Of a DNA stretch of 64,000 nt, positions 37,119 through 49,151 are shown piece by piece. The notes beneath the pieces are model-generated. The model searched no databases, was not told the origin of the DNA, and saw only the letters and a program-made list of their open reading frames with translations. Source of the DNA: Ephydatia muelleri (lineage: Eukaryota; Porifera; Demospongiae; Spongillida; Spongillidae); the NCBI GenBank assembly GCA_013339895.1, contig JABACO010000004.1:13242304-13306303 (forward strand), read 5' to 3'. Both the position numbers and the translations under genes were made by a program. Position 1 is the first letter of the stretch, and the number at the start of each line of letters is the position of its first letter.

Positions 37119-38099
37119 TATTCCCCTTCCTTGCCATACGTCGCTTTGATTTTGCTCACAGCTTTATTGCCAACGCCATATTGAAACTGTAGTATTGGTT
37201 TTTGAGCAAGCCAAACCTGTCTTAACCGCGGCAGTATCGCTGATCTGCATCATCTTGAATCTTATTAACCAGTAATCCAAAATAAAGCACCAAGTGTGCT
37301 TCATTCTTTTAGAAAGGGGTCATCATCCTTATTAAAGGATGGCCATCCTTAAATAAGGATTGCAAGAGATTAAACATTAAAAGTTCATACATTACACAAA
37401 TTTATAACACTTTTATTACTTGGCTAAAGATGCAAATTTACAGGTATAAAATTAATACACAACCATGCATAATATAACAATCTGGTTCAATGAACCTCTA
37501 CTTCCCACTAAGCACAAAAATTCTTGCATGTGGTGGCCATTGAAGAAGGAAATCACAACTTTAGGTGCAGTACATGTAATAATCAAGACTTATGTAAAGT
37601 CAATGTTCTTTTAAAAAAGTTAATTAAGAGTGGTCTTTGTGTGGTTTTAAGTTTGATTTCAAACTTTTGACTAATGCATTGTATAAAATCATTAAGATTG
37701 ATAGTCCTATAAAGAAATACTTATTCATTTAAACCTTTGCCTTCATTTGCGGACACCTGGCATTATACATGTACCAACAAATTTTGGGGTGGCATGGGTC
37801 AGAAGAGACAAATAATGAAGTTGCTAAGATAATTAAACTACATGTTTGAGCAGTATTTATATATTTGTTCAAAACATATTTGCAAGTCTGTTTTGAACAA
37901 AATTGTTCATAATGTAAAACAATTCCTCCGTGCACAAGAATTGACTTATATATAAAAACCAATTGAAAGTGGAAATGAAATTATGCAGGTAATTTGGTTT
38001 GAATTGATTTGATTTTGTAGTGCATATTGATGAATAAAGCATCTGAGTTACTGGGATCTTAGTATTAGAGGGGCATGGCAGTCTCAGACGGTTGCGTTG

Positions 38100-38345
38100 T
38101 TTGATACACTGACGCTCCGTCGTATTTGCACCGGGATGCTGCCTCTATCCTATCGTCAGTTGAAGAAGAAGAGGAAATACAATGATGCAGCAGAAGCACG
38201 GCGTGCTTCATTTACACCACTAGTTGTATCCGTTGATGGGAAAAAAAACATATGCTGAAGTTGCAGGATGGATACGAGCCAGGCTGTCCTTTGACATTTT
38301 GAGGGCCACGAATGTATCTTCGAGGATCCAGAACCAAATGGAGAA
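38100..38345 (+). pseudogene. reverse-transcriptase element C-terminal fragment 1
   Basis: One frame reads LPLSYRQLKKKRKYNDAAEA and RRASFTPLVVSVDG. After a frame change it reads VAGWIRARLSFDILRATN. This order (basic Y-N-x-R stretch, FTPLV, then WIRxRLSF-LLR) is what I know from C-termini of reverse-transcriptase elements common in sponges and cnidarians. A middle part is deleted and the frame is broken. Confidence 0.5.
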
Positions 38346-38402
38346 GTGGAACAGGATTTGATGATGGAGCTGGACTACCGGACCTTACATGTACATGTTG
38401 AG

Positions 38403-38403
<1 letters not shown>

Positions 38404-38489
<86 letters not shown>

Positions 38490-38497
38490 TGTGTGTG
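38404..38497. repeat. (TG)n microsatellite
   Basis: About 90 bases of TG. Confidence 0.97.
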
Positions 38498-39555
38498 TAT
38501 GCCTAGGTATAAATGTGTATTTGTGTGTTTATCTACATGCTGTTATCTTTTGAAAATTGGACCATTTTCATGTATGTACATGCCATTTGTTACATGTTTA
38601 TTGTAGTTACTTTTCTTATAATCATTTAATTTATTGTTGCCCTTCTGGGGCAGAAAAGATCTGAGTTACCGGGTTAAATTGCTAACTTTTCCTGCGCATG
38701 TATCTGTGCAGTCATTCATTGCTGAGGAGGAAAACGGAGGCCATACATGTGAACCATCAGTACACATAAGCAACAGCCAGCCTGTAAGGAGCAAATAGAA
38801 GTGGCCATATACAAGAGGACCAGCAGCAACAAGACAGACAAAGAGACCATATGTTGGAGCAGCAATTAAGCAATGAAGGTACATGTTGAGCTCCAAAAGC
38901 AACGAATGAAGTTGTAGAAGTTGTTGAGTACAAGCAGCAGAAACTTGACTGCAAAAGACAGTCTGACGAGGTGGAACATCAGATACAGATGTGTCCTAAT
39001 TGAAAGAGCTCGAGAGTGTACAGCAGTTGTGTCAGCATCGTGGCATGGCCACACTTAGACAGGTGAGGCAGGTGTGAGCATCCTTTTGAAACTAATTCCA
39101 ACTGGCAGCTGATTGCAACTGCCACTAATTTTCAGCTAATGTTCAGTGAAGATATTGAGATAGAGTTAACATACATTCAAAATACAAGTGTCAAGTCTGA
39201 GATGATTGGTATTCAACTAACATTACAGGTACATGTTTAAGTATATCTATTATTAGCCTGCAATCATCTTGCATTCATATACATGTACACGCATGTCATA
39301 ATCATTTGGCAATGCGATAAATTATAATGATATTAAAATACACTTCCATATGCATACATGTATACACAGGCGTGGTGTTTTATTTAGCCTGGGTGGGCTG
39401 GGTGCTGGTAACGGACCATTTGGGCATGGGAGGGGGTCTGGTTAATAATATTGCTAGCTGTTGTTGTTGGCTCACAAACCTTTTTTATTTTTTGGCGCAA
39501 AATATTGGTTAATAGACCCTTCCTATAACTGGTAAGGAATTCAATTATTCCTCTG
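38498..39555. other. interior of element 3, no identified gene
   Basis: No coding motif recognised. Confidence 0.4.
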
Positions 39556-39559
39556 TCCA

Positions 39560-41060
39560 AAAGGTGCTTAGACACATCGAGATCAGAGATTACACAGCCT
39601 ATCTTCTGTCTGAAATCTGCCACAATGTTTCAGTGGAACCTCATCTACAGCCCATCACAGGTGAGATCTCACTACTACCTCAGCCAACTTCCAAGATGGT
39701 GCATGTCTTGATGTAGTAGCAGATGGATTCTGTGGGAGTTGATTTGAGAGGGATTCTTTAACGTAAACCTCTTTAACATAAACCCTTCCCCCCCTCCTCA
39801 AATAGACAATCCCAGCATTTTGCCTGCTACTATTTCCATGAGGCCTCAAAGAAATGAGCGATGAGCGTTGGCATGCCTCTATTACTCCACTTATTATATC
39901 TGCCAATGGAGACTTAGAGAGGCCACAGTTGCATACAAGCACATCGCTGCCTTGCTGTCTGCAAAGTGGGGCCAGTTATTCATACGCTCAACCATGGCCT
40001 GGATGCGCTGCTATCTTTCCTTCTCTCTCCCCATCGTCATCCATGGGCCATGCCTTCAACTGCTTACACTCACCTGTTGACCTCATTGTAAAGGTTGCAG
40101 ATTTCCCCCCTTATTTAGTCTATTCCCTGTTTGTTGTTTCCAGTGTACATTTGTACTTGGAAGCCAAACCCACGATGTGATAATAGGCTTTGTCACAGTT
40201 GGCTTCACATCTGGCTTTTAAAACCAACACCTGCAAATCACAAATGCTGAGCAGCCTATTTGGTCATCTAAATCTAAATTTGGTCAGGTCTAATGCCAGA
40301 GCCATCCTTAGCAGATCCTACTTTCCTTCTGAAGTCAATGTGTGAGGTTAGTAGTGTGTTTCATTTATGATTCATTTGTAAAATGAGTAATTAATAATTA
40401 TTAATAATCATGGGTATTTTTACAAATAATAATAATACATGTGATGTATTCATTTGAGCAGCCCATTGTATTTTTCATTTAAGTTATAATAATATATAAT
40501 GGATGTAGATACCTCAGGTGGTTCTCTGTGCCCTTTTTGCCCTGGCGTTGCCTTTGATCCGCTTCGTCATCATGCTGCCTCCTGCAGACATGGTGGAGAT
40601 GTCATTGCTCAGCATAACCATCTGAGAGACATCTTTGCTGATTTCTGTTGTCATGCTCATCTTCCAGTAAAGGCCGAAGTGGGATATGGCTTAGGCAGAG
40701 ATAATGTCAACTCCCGCCCTGCAGATGTCCTTGTTCAGGGTTTGGACAGAGGAAAGCCTACGTCACTATTACATCGTCACTTACTCCAGTCACCCTCAGT
40801 GAAGCTAGTGTGACACTTGGGGCAGCAGCATTTGTAGCTGAATCAAGGAAGCATGCTGCCAACGATGCTAAGTGAAGAGTTGGGGTGGTCATACATTCTA
40901 CTTGCGGTCGGACATATGGCAATTGGAGGAAGAGGCTCAGAGTGTGTTCTCCTGCCTAGCCTCTCTGCTTGCAATCAGCCAGGCCAGCCTCAAATCCAAA
41001 AATGATTGCAGAAATCTATGGCCATATCAATTTATCCTTAGTGAGATCAGTGGCTAAGGC
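39560..41060 (+). pseudogene. reverse-transcriptase element C-terminal region 2 with nuclease-like end
   Basis: Successive frames read SEICHNVSVEPHLQPITGE (39.60 kb), RWHASITPLIISANGD (39.86), ATVAYKHIAALLSAKWGQ and TMAWMRCYLSFSLPI (39.93-40.02), and CPFCPGVAFDPLRHHAASCR then HGGDVIAQHNHLRDI (40.53). Next come GYGLGRDNVNSRPADVLVQG (40.69) and a degraded end near 41.05 (IYGHINLSLVRS in an outer frame). The zinc-binding C-x2-C...H...C followed by a PAD...D-type motif suggests a PD-(D/E)XK-like nuclease at the end of a retroelement polyprotein. Stops and frame breaks show that it is dead. Family is inferred from memory of similar predicted proteins. Confidence 0.55.
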
Positions 41061-41454
41061 CATTTTAGGTAGGGAATTAGTGCATAGTTGCAGTTGAACT
41101 GTTGGTTTGAATTTGTGTACATTTTAGTGCTTAGTTTTAATAATAGTGATATGGATATGTGGTGTACGCAGTTTGTAATTGTCATTATGAATATTTTATT
41201 ATTATTATGTTAATCAATGATAATAATACAAATACAATTACATGAAAGAATATAACATCACTACTTTTTAAAAACTATCCACAGTTCCAAACATAATGCA
41301 TAAACTACACTGAATCAATAGGTTGGGGCAGGCATCTTGCCAAAATGGTGCTTGCCACAGACCATGCATATGAGGCTCAGTCTGCCATAAAGATCTGAAG
41401 TGACCTTACTTTTAGGCAGAGAAACACAGACTACAAGTCCAGAGGCCAAACAGG

Positions 41455-41710
41455 AGAATGTGATGTTTGCTTCTCTGCCCTAGTTGCCATATGTCTCAAC
41501 AGCCAGGGGAACACACACCCTGCCCAGTTCCTGGCAATTAGGGCCTTTGGAAACATGTTTGTGAGACTCGGCAACAGCTGATGCAGTACCTGCATCATTC
41601 AGAAAAGCAGCCTGGGTGGGTGGTGAGGTAACAGTAATATCACAAGCAGCTGGCCTTCCTCTCTCCCAATCAGCCACCAGAACATCTGCTGGGTGAGATT
41701 ACCTTAAGCT
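41455..41710 (-). pseudogene. reverse-transcriptase element nuclease end, inverted fragment
   Basis: The minus strand reads ADWERGRPAACDITVTSPPT, then ESHKHVSKGPNCQELGRVCV and PLAVETYGN. This continues the motif order of the previous relic (after RPADVLV) but in opposite orientation. It is therefore a piece of a different copy or an inverted segment. Confidence 0.55.
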
Positions 41711-41851
41711 CAGGTGTCAATTGACTACCAGCCTCCACCTTAACTTCCAGACAAGAACTGTGTAATTTTACACATTTGTGTGCTGCAAAACAGAATAGAA
41801 GAGAAGATTCAATTAAACATAATTATATTATTTAAACTGATGTACAGATGA

Positions 41852-42825
41852 TATCATCAGCATATAGCACCATACCCACACAGAGGAAGAAGCAGATTGA
41901 TATGCAAGGTCAACCCCCCATGGACAGACAAATTAAAGCCTCTAGCTTATTTCTACACTAGTCTGGGTACCCATCATCAGTCGGGTACCCAGACTAAGTC
42001 TACACCTGGCATCATTCTTCTGACACTTCACCCCAGGAATGCAATGTTGCGTTCTGTAGTTTTGATTGGTGGAGTGTCGGGTACTGCAAAGTGTTAACTC
42101 TCCAGCCACAGTTACGTTTCTCGTTCCCTGTGTTGGCACTCTTCTCCTGTGCTAGTTTATTATATAGCAGTACATGTCCAAGGGTGTGGCAAAGGAACGT
42201 GGGCGTCTTTTAGTATGTTCCAATCACGTACTAGCAGTCATCGCAAATTAAAGCGGAGGCCTGTATGAGAGATGAAGAGGAAGTCGCGTGGTGGGGGAAA
42301 ATGCAGATCATATAATCGCGGGAGAAGGAAGCGTGGATGCTGCTCATAGTAAGAGCTTTGTGTACATCGGACATATTTACCTCCTCTATTCACGTTCGGA
42401 GGAACTAGTCCAGGTGTAGCGTCCCGCGATGTCTATTATCTCTATTTATGACTCGGTTATTTCGAAATTTCTCTCGTTTAACCCTGAATAAAAAAAAATT
42501 AAAAAATAAATAAATGGGACAGTTTCCGCGAAAATTGCCCCACTGTTAAAATGTTATAAAAATGCATCGCGTTTGAATCGCTATAACTTCCCAACGGATA
42601 ACGCTATCGACTTCCTATTTTCAACACTTCATACTACATCATTTCACTATGAAGTGTTGAAAATAGGAAGTCGATAGCGTTATCCGTTGGGAAGTTATAG
42701 CGATTCAAACGCGATGCATTTTTATAACATTTTAACAGTGGGGCAATTTTCGCGGAAACTGTCCCAAATATATATATACGCAATGTAATCTTTTTTCGTT
42801 TTGGCACGAATTACATGCCATACGG
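41852..42825 (-). repeat. right TIR of element 3 (with MITE insertion)
   Basis: Reverse complement of 34405-35140 once the 252-bp palindrome at 42515-42766 is removed. Confidence 0.88.
42515..42766. mobile_element. palindromic MITE, 118-bp arms
   Basis: Bases 42515-42632 and 42649-42766 are perfect or near-perfect reverse complements with a 16-base loop. Termini are TGGGACAGTTTCCGCG and CGCGGAAACTGTCCCA. It interrupts the TIR of element 3 at an A/T-rich spot, and the other TIR shows the empty site. A related half copy is at 25584-25680. Confidence 0.92.
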
Positions 42826-43073
42826 GCGTTCCATATTGCCGCCACCTATAAAAATATTTTTTGTTTAAATAGAACATTGCGTCGGAGTTTTTTTTTTTTT
42901 TTTTTTCCCACAACACGTACTTTGGGGGCGTGGAAAAGAAACGAGGGGTGGAGTAATTAGGTGAATGACACCCGATACGCTAGCGTTCTAGTAAGCCGAA
43001 ACCCATTCTCGGATGGATGAGATTAGATAGTCTGGTGTAGGTGCGTGTAAGCATATGTAGGCCTACGTGGACC

Positions 43074-43132
<59 letters not shown>

Positions 43133-44340
43133 ATAGATATTAGAGTAGAAGGATAGGAAACAAATCACGTGAGCAATACTCTACCATAGATTTTTAGGCG
43201 CCCAGTCCGCATAGTTGTTAATTGAGTGTTATATGCTACTCCCCCAAAACGACGACAAGAGTTTTAAGAGAAAGAGAACGTTTGTGTGTGGATTCCGATA
43301 GAGCTGCGAACGCTGATCACGGCGATGTAAGTTTTAAAAGTGGTGCTTGCCTATAACGGTAGATATGCGCGTTTGTAGTAATTACATATATAAGTGAACT
43401 GAGGCGAACTGAATACAAACGGATGCGTCTAAATTGTATTGGCATGATATTTCGTATAGCTCTCGTGAAACTACACAGCATGGTATATGTTTACCCTATA
43501 CCAGATAGATGTTGTACGTGTGAGGGCCAAATAACTAGTTTCTGATATGGGGTCGAACTGTGGCTTGTAACGTGCGTATTTTGATACTGTTCTGGGCCAT
43601 ATTGAGTATATATGTTGGGGCATGTATTTTATACAGCAACGCATTTTGGTTTTGTAATAATATGCTTCTTTACAGGGAGAAAAAAAGGTGCCGTTTCATG
43701 TCTCTATAGAACTGATGATCGGACTGGGCACTGCAAGTTTAGGCTGGACTGTAGAATAAAGAAGAAGGCAAAGGATTGGCCCCTTAGCGCTACTAGTGCA
43801 CATAATGTCAGTGTGTTTCCAGTCTCTATTCCACCTGAAGACCTACCGTCAAAGAAGACTTGGCATCTTGCCATGATGATGGCCTGGGTACGAGAACTAT
43901 GCGGACTGCAGGTGTTACATTGTGTTAATTGGCTGTGTTTCCTATCCTTCTACTCTAATATCTATGGTGTGTGTGTGTGTATGTGTGTGTGTGTGTGTGC
44001 GTATGTTGGGGTGTTTTGCTTACACGCTTGCTTACATAATCTGCCAATACAATTGCTTGTGTAATTGTGTTACATTTACAGACGTGGACGTTGTTTACTT
44101 TCTTCCCTACAGGCTATTGTTCTTTCCAGATCTGCTGAAGTGAATTATCGAGCTTCAACTCATAGGACCTATGTGTCGTTTCGGTGCACTAGTAGCTGTT
44201 CGTGCATGGGCGGTTAGCCAAATGGTACACACCGACTCTTCCGAAATTGTGACCGTGATTCAACAAGTTATATATAAACAGGGCTGTAGCTACCGGTTGT
44301 AAGCGCTGTACGCTCATCAAACTGGCTCGCTGAATGTCGG
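42826..44340. other. junction region with GT array and one exon-like stretch
   Basis: Contains a T run (42887-42907), a GT array at 43079-43130 and an open stretch at about 43675-43910. That stretch is bordered by tttacag and ctgcag/gtgtta and reads IPPEDLPSKKTWHLAMMMAW in one frame. No family is recognised for it. Confidence 0.35.
43079..43130. repeat. (GT)n microsatellite
   Basis: About 52 bases of GT. Confidence 0.97.
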
Positions 44341-45235
44341 AAGGCGGCTTAAGATATCAGCCGTAGAAGAAGATAAGCTGAGAGTCCTTGTTGAGACTGC
44401 ATAGCTTGAGACTTCGAGACTTAGCAAGTATGTTTGGATGCAGTACATGCACTGTAGAATAACGGTTGCAACACTTGAACATCAGTTTGAGAAGCTACAG
44501 TAAGATCAGTGATGAGGAGCTTGACTCTCTTGTTTCTCAGGTGACTCGGTGTAATCCAAAATGTGGGGAGAAGTCTGTTACAGGTTGTTTAAAAAGTGTT
44601 GGTATTTTGGTGCAGCAGGAACGTTTGAGAGAATCCTTGCGACGAGTAGATCCAAATGGTGGTATGTCACGCTTTACAAGAGTCCTTCACCGTTGAGTTT
44701 ACGTCGTTCATTCACCAAATGCCTTGTGGCATATAGACGGATACCATAAACTGATCAGGTGGAAAATCGTAATTCATGGAGGAATTGAACCTATCTCCAG
44801 GCATCAACCAACAACCGTGCAGCTACCGTTTTGTCTGCATTCCAGAATGCTGTACAAAAGTATGATCTCACTCATGAGTGAGAATGGATGCAGGTGGGGA
44901 GAATGTTTTGGTATCTCACTACATGACTGAAATGAGAGGCATTGGTTGCAACAGTGCAATGGTGTGCACAACTAAAGAATTGAACATCTGTGGAGAGATC
45001 TGTTCAATGGCTGCATCAACTTTTTCTATCTCTTTCTGTATTTCATGGAGGACATTAACATCTCAACCCTGGCAGCTCGTTGGATTTATATGCTCTGCAC
45101 TACTTCATTATGCAAGAACACTTGATTGGCTTCAAAAACGGTTGGGCTAACCATTCTCTCAGAACTGAACACAACAGGATTCCAATACAACTATGGGTTA
45201 TGGGTTATCTTGACATGGATGAGCAATCTACAATC
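44340..45235 (+). pseudogene. integrase-core transposon relic (same family as 32.1-32.8 kb)
   Basis: Frames in order read RSYSKISDEELDSLVSQVTR, GEKSVTGCLKSVGILVQQER and LRESLRRVDPNGG. They continue with WHIDGYHKLIRWKIVIHGGI (first catalytic Asp), then VRMDAGGENVLVSHYM (second catalytic Asp) and LWRDLFNGCINFFY. The last pieces are WANHSLRTEHNRIPIQLW and MGYL. At least three frame changes separate them. This is a full-length but dead catalytic core whose beginning matches the truncated protein of element 2 closely. It shows what that protein has lost. Confidence 0.75.
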
Positions 45236-46060
45236 TGTGACATGTATGTTTTTTCTACACATACTGTATATTCTATATGATACATAAAAATGGACAGGCT
45301 TTAACAATACCTGCTATGTAGATAATGTTATAGTATAAATAGATTTTGCAATTTTTCAATTTCCGCTCCAATGGTCCTCTTTGTTAAACAGTCTTGATCA
45401 GTGACTATTCATTTCATTTATTGAATGCTTTTCTTTTAATGTTGAGCATTCACTTCACTTGATGACATTGCTCAAAGTACTGCACTGGAATTGTATGCCA
45501 TACATTAGTGCATTGTTGTTATGGTATTGTTGTCGCATTCCACTTTTGTGTGCATTTGTACATACGTGTTAGGACCAGCAAGGTGTCAAAATAAAGTGTT
45601 GTAATTTGAAAATGTCATAGTGGGGAGGGGGAGGAATGACAAGAAAAACCAAGTGGAAGGCACTGTCACCCAATACGTTTTTAGAGGATCTATTAATGGG
45701 TGTATTTGAAAACATGAAATGTGTTTATTATTTTTTGGGAGGGGGCGGGGCAGGGGGAAGTTCGCTGATAAATAAAAACTATACTTTGTTTTTTTTTTGG
45801 AGTGTAATTCAAATAATTTTTTTTGTCTAGTGTATAGGTGTTCAAACATTTGCAAACAGCTTAGTCTCACCTGAGCTCAGCTCAGACCTTGTCATATTTA
45901 TGTGTGCAGTAGTGAATTACAATCATGTTGGGATAAAATATTTGTTGTGGAGTTAACATATTCAGAAATGGCCCGTACATAGGCGATCCTCTTGCTTTTT
46001 TTTTTTCAAATTCATTTTGAAACAAGTTTAGAACTTACAATAAATAAAGGACACACTCTT
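45236..46060. other. non-coding stretch
   Basis: T runs and a G-rich patch near 45740. No coding region supported. Confidence 0.4.
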
Positions 46061-46069
46061 TCCAAGCAC

Positions 46070-46722
46070 TGAAGCACAACTAGCAATGCAGAGGCACACA
46101 CAACTAGCAATGCAGATGCACACACAACTCGCAACACAGAGGCACGCACCACTACCAAAGTAGAGGACACACTGTTTCAAATCACTGAGGCACAACTAGC
46201 AATGCAGAGGCACACACAACTAGCAATACACTGATGCACAAGAAGCAATGCAGAGACACATGCACATAGCTAGCAAGGCAGTGGCACACAACTAGCAATG
46301 CAGAGAGGCACACACAGCTAGCAATGCAGACACACATGCACATAGCTAGCAAGGCAGTGGCACACAACTAGCAATGCAGAGAGGCACACACAGCTAGCAA
46401 TGCAGACACACACAGCTAGCAATGCAGAGGCACACAAAACTAGCAATGCAGAGGCACACACAGTTAGCAATGCAGAGGCACACACAACTAGCAATACACT
46501 GATGCACAAGAAGCAATGCAGAGACACATGCACATAGCTTGCAAGGCAGACACACACAACTAGCAAGGCAGTGGCACACAACTAGCAATGCAGAGGCACA
46601 CACAGCTAGCAATGCAGAGGCACACAAAACTAGCAAGGCAGAGACACACACAGCTAGCAATGCAGAGGCACACACAACTAGCAATACACCGATGCACAAG
46701 AAGCAATGCAGAGACACATTCA
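46070..46722 (+). repeat. minisatellite array, about 25-bp unit
   Basis: Units of caactagcaatgcagaggca followed by cacacaa repeat about 26 times with variants. Both strands have open frames through it, which are artefacts. Confidence 0.95.
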
Positions 46723-46892
46723 TAATATGGTATTCTTAAACTCAGATCATAAATTAATCTCTACTGCGGAAAATGTAAAAAATAGGAGATTTTGAAATTA
46801 ACATGTGTTAATGTTTATTTATTAACATTTTTTAATCTAGACCTTTACCGTTGCCCGTAGATAACGTGTGACAACTTTGTTCACACGGAAAA

Positions 46893-47424
46893 CCTGCAAA
46901 TGCATTGCTATGCCTCTATGCGTTGCTACTTGTTTGTGCCTCTGCTTTGCTAGTTGTGTGTGTCTCTGCATTGCTTCTTGTGCATCAGTGTATTGCTAGT
47001 TGTGTGTGCCTCTGTACTGCTAGCTGTGTGTGCCTCTGCATTGCTAGCTGTGTGTCTCTGCATTGCTAGTTGTGTGTGCCTGCATTGTTAGTTGTGCCTC
47101 AGTGCTTTGAAAGAGTGTGTCCTTTATTTTGGTAGTGGTGTGCGCCTCTGCTTTGCTAGTTGTGTGTGGCTCTACATTGCTAGTTCTGTGTGCCTCTGCA
47201 TAGCTAGTTGTGTCATTGCAGTGCATTGCAAAGATGCGTAATTTCATTCGCTAGTACTCTATGACTTTGCATAGCCAGTTATGTGTGCTCTGCATTGCTA
47301 GTTGTCTGTACCTCTGCATTAATAGTTGTGTGTGTGTGTGTCTGCATTGCTACTTATGTTCAGTGCATTGCAAAGATGTGTGTCTTCCCCTTCAAACCTG
47401 CAAATGCATTGCTAGTTGTGTGTG
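46893..47424 (-). repeat. same minisatellite in opposite orientation
   Basis: Units of tgcctctgcattgctagttg followed by tgtg are the reverse complement of the array at 46070-46722. About 170 bases of unique sequence separate the two arrays, and the right one ends exactly where the big palindrome begins. Confidence 0.93.
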
Positions 47425-47496
47425 CCACGATATGGCGAAGGAAGTCTTCCCCATGGCTCCATCTCCTACTATCACCACCTTCAAAGACACAGCCAT
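47425..47496 (-). pseudogene. mirrored first 24 codons of RhoBTB
   Basis: The minus strand begins [18 protein letters not shown] and stops matching after the 24th codon, where the palindrome ends in minisatellite. It contains the GTPase P-loop but no splice donor, so it cannot encode a working protein. Confidence 0.9.
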
Positions 47497-48107
47497 CGAT
47501 TACCGGTGGCTAACGGGACATTCATATGTGTGTGTATAGGAGGTACAAGACTAAAAATAGGTTTATGTTTTTAGTTCAGATTACCTCATCAGTAGGACAA
47601 TCATGAGAGAAGCCTTATGAGAGACGTAAAAAATCCTATAACGATGAGGTTTATATTTAATTGAATGTCCACAACATTAATATCAGATCAGATTAATTAA
47701 CTTACATACCAGATAAATAAAATATGAACAATACTTAAAGAAAACATGAAATACATACAATTAGTACTTAAGTAATTAAAAAGAGAAATAATAAGTTAAA
47801 AAATTTACTCCATGAAAGATACATATATTGTTTTAATCACTATTTTCTGTTGCATCATCCAATAGGAATGCATGCAGGCTTCATTCGGCGCTGCTGTGTA
47901 CTTGCAAACACGTCAATTATTTCCTTGATAGAAATCCTGATCGACCGGTGCACCATTAACATTAAGGCTAACCTGTCCTCTTTCATTGTACACCTGAGGT
48001 AAGTTTTTATCTGCCTCGCAACTTGTTAGAGGCCACACAGTCATAATATGATTGATACAGTACCCCTACCCCTATATCAACCCACCCTCATATCAACCTT
48101 GGGAAAA

Positions 48108-48533
48108 TGGGCTATTCCATAATATAATTGTACACCCCTACTGATGACTAATATCAAGGTATCCCCCCAGGACATAAAGCCTCTACACCATACCCCCCCA
48201 GGACATTTATTTTGGACCCCCTCTGGACACACTTCCCTGTACATTACCATTGAACCCCCTCTGGACACATCTCGATGTAGGACACCCCCCTAGGACATTA
48301 CCATTGAACCCCCTCTGGACACATCCTGATGTAGGATACCCCCTAGAGCATTACCCATTCGGACACATCTCACTGTGCAACACCCCTAGGACATTGCCAT
48401 CATTGCCATTGGACCCCCCTCTGGACACATCTCACTGCAATAGAACACCCCCCCTGAGACATTACCTTTGGACCCCCTCTGGACAACTTTTTTGGTCATC
48501 AGTAGGGGTGCACAATTATTTTATGGAATAGCC
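48108..48533. mobile_element. MITE-like element with minisatellite interior (left arm copy)
   Basis: Ends are inverted repeats: GGGCTATTCCATAATATAAT at 48108 and its near complement attttatggaatagccc ending at 48533. The interior consists of about seven imperfect 45-55-base units with ccctctggacacatct and ctaggacattacca. No coding capacity. Confidence 0.75.
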
Positions 48534-48725
48534 CAATATGCCCTATTATAGTGATGTTAGGCTAGGGTTTGCAACCCACCGCTAATGAGATTCAACTCAT
48601 TACTAATGAGATTCACTTTGTCAATGTGACAAAGTGAATCTCATTAGTAATGAGTTGAATCTCATTAGCGGTGGGTTGCTAGGAACACAAAACCCTAGCC
48701 TAACATCACTATAATAGGGCATATT

Positions 48726-49151
48726 GGGCTATTCCATAAAATAATTGTACACCCCTACTGATGACCAAAAAAGTTGTCCAGAGGGGGTCCAAAGGTAATG
48801 TCTCAGGGGGGTGTTCTATTGCAGTGAGATGTGTCCAGAGGGGGGTCCAATGGCAATGATGGCAATGTCCTAGGGGTGTTGCACAGTGAGATGTGTCCGA
48901 ATGGGTAATGCTCTAGGGGGTATCCTACATCAGGATGTGTCCAGAGGGGGTTCAATGGTAATGTCCTAGGGGGGTGTCCTACATCGAGATGTGTCCAGAG
49001 GGGGTTCAATGGTAATGTACAGGGAAGTGTGTCCAGAGGGGGTCCAAAATAAATGTCCTGGGGGGGTATGGTGTAGAGGCTTTATGTCCTGGGGGGATAC
49101 CTTGATATTAGTCATCAGTAGGGGTGTACAATTATATTATGGAATAGCCCA
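48726..49151. mobile_element. MITE-like element with minisatellite interior (right arm copy)
   Basis: Exact mirror of 48108-48533 within the palindrome. Confidence 0.75.

Larger units (their letters stand above)
34405..42825. mobile_element. long-TIR element 3 (about 8.4 kb, TIRs about 0.74 kb)
   Basis: Bases 34405-35140 are the reverse complement of 41852-42825. The right arm is longer because it contains the 252-bp palindromic MITE at 42515-42766. Landmarks are atggcatgtaattcgtgcc, ctagtccaggtgtagc and ccatggggggttgacc. The interior (35.1-41.85 kb) contains GT arrays, a Ser/Asp-rich frame and decayed pieces of reverse-transcriptase-element C-termini. No transposase that could mobilise the element was seen. 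Confidence 0.72.

Noticed and set aside
46182-46739. Leu/Ala/Cys-rich frames that look like membrane proteins
   Set aside because: Translation of the 25-bp minisatellite. Hydrophobicity follows from the repeat.
46070-47424. CRISPR-like array, because of short regular repeats
   Set aside because: Units are directly adjacent and variable, with no constant repeat plus unique spacer, and the genome is eukaryotic.
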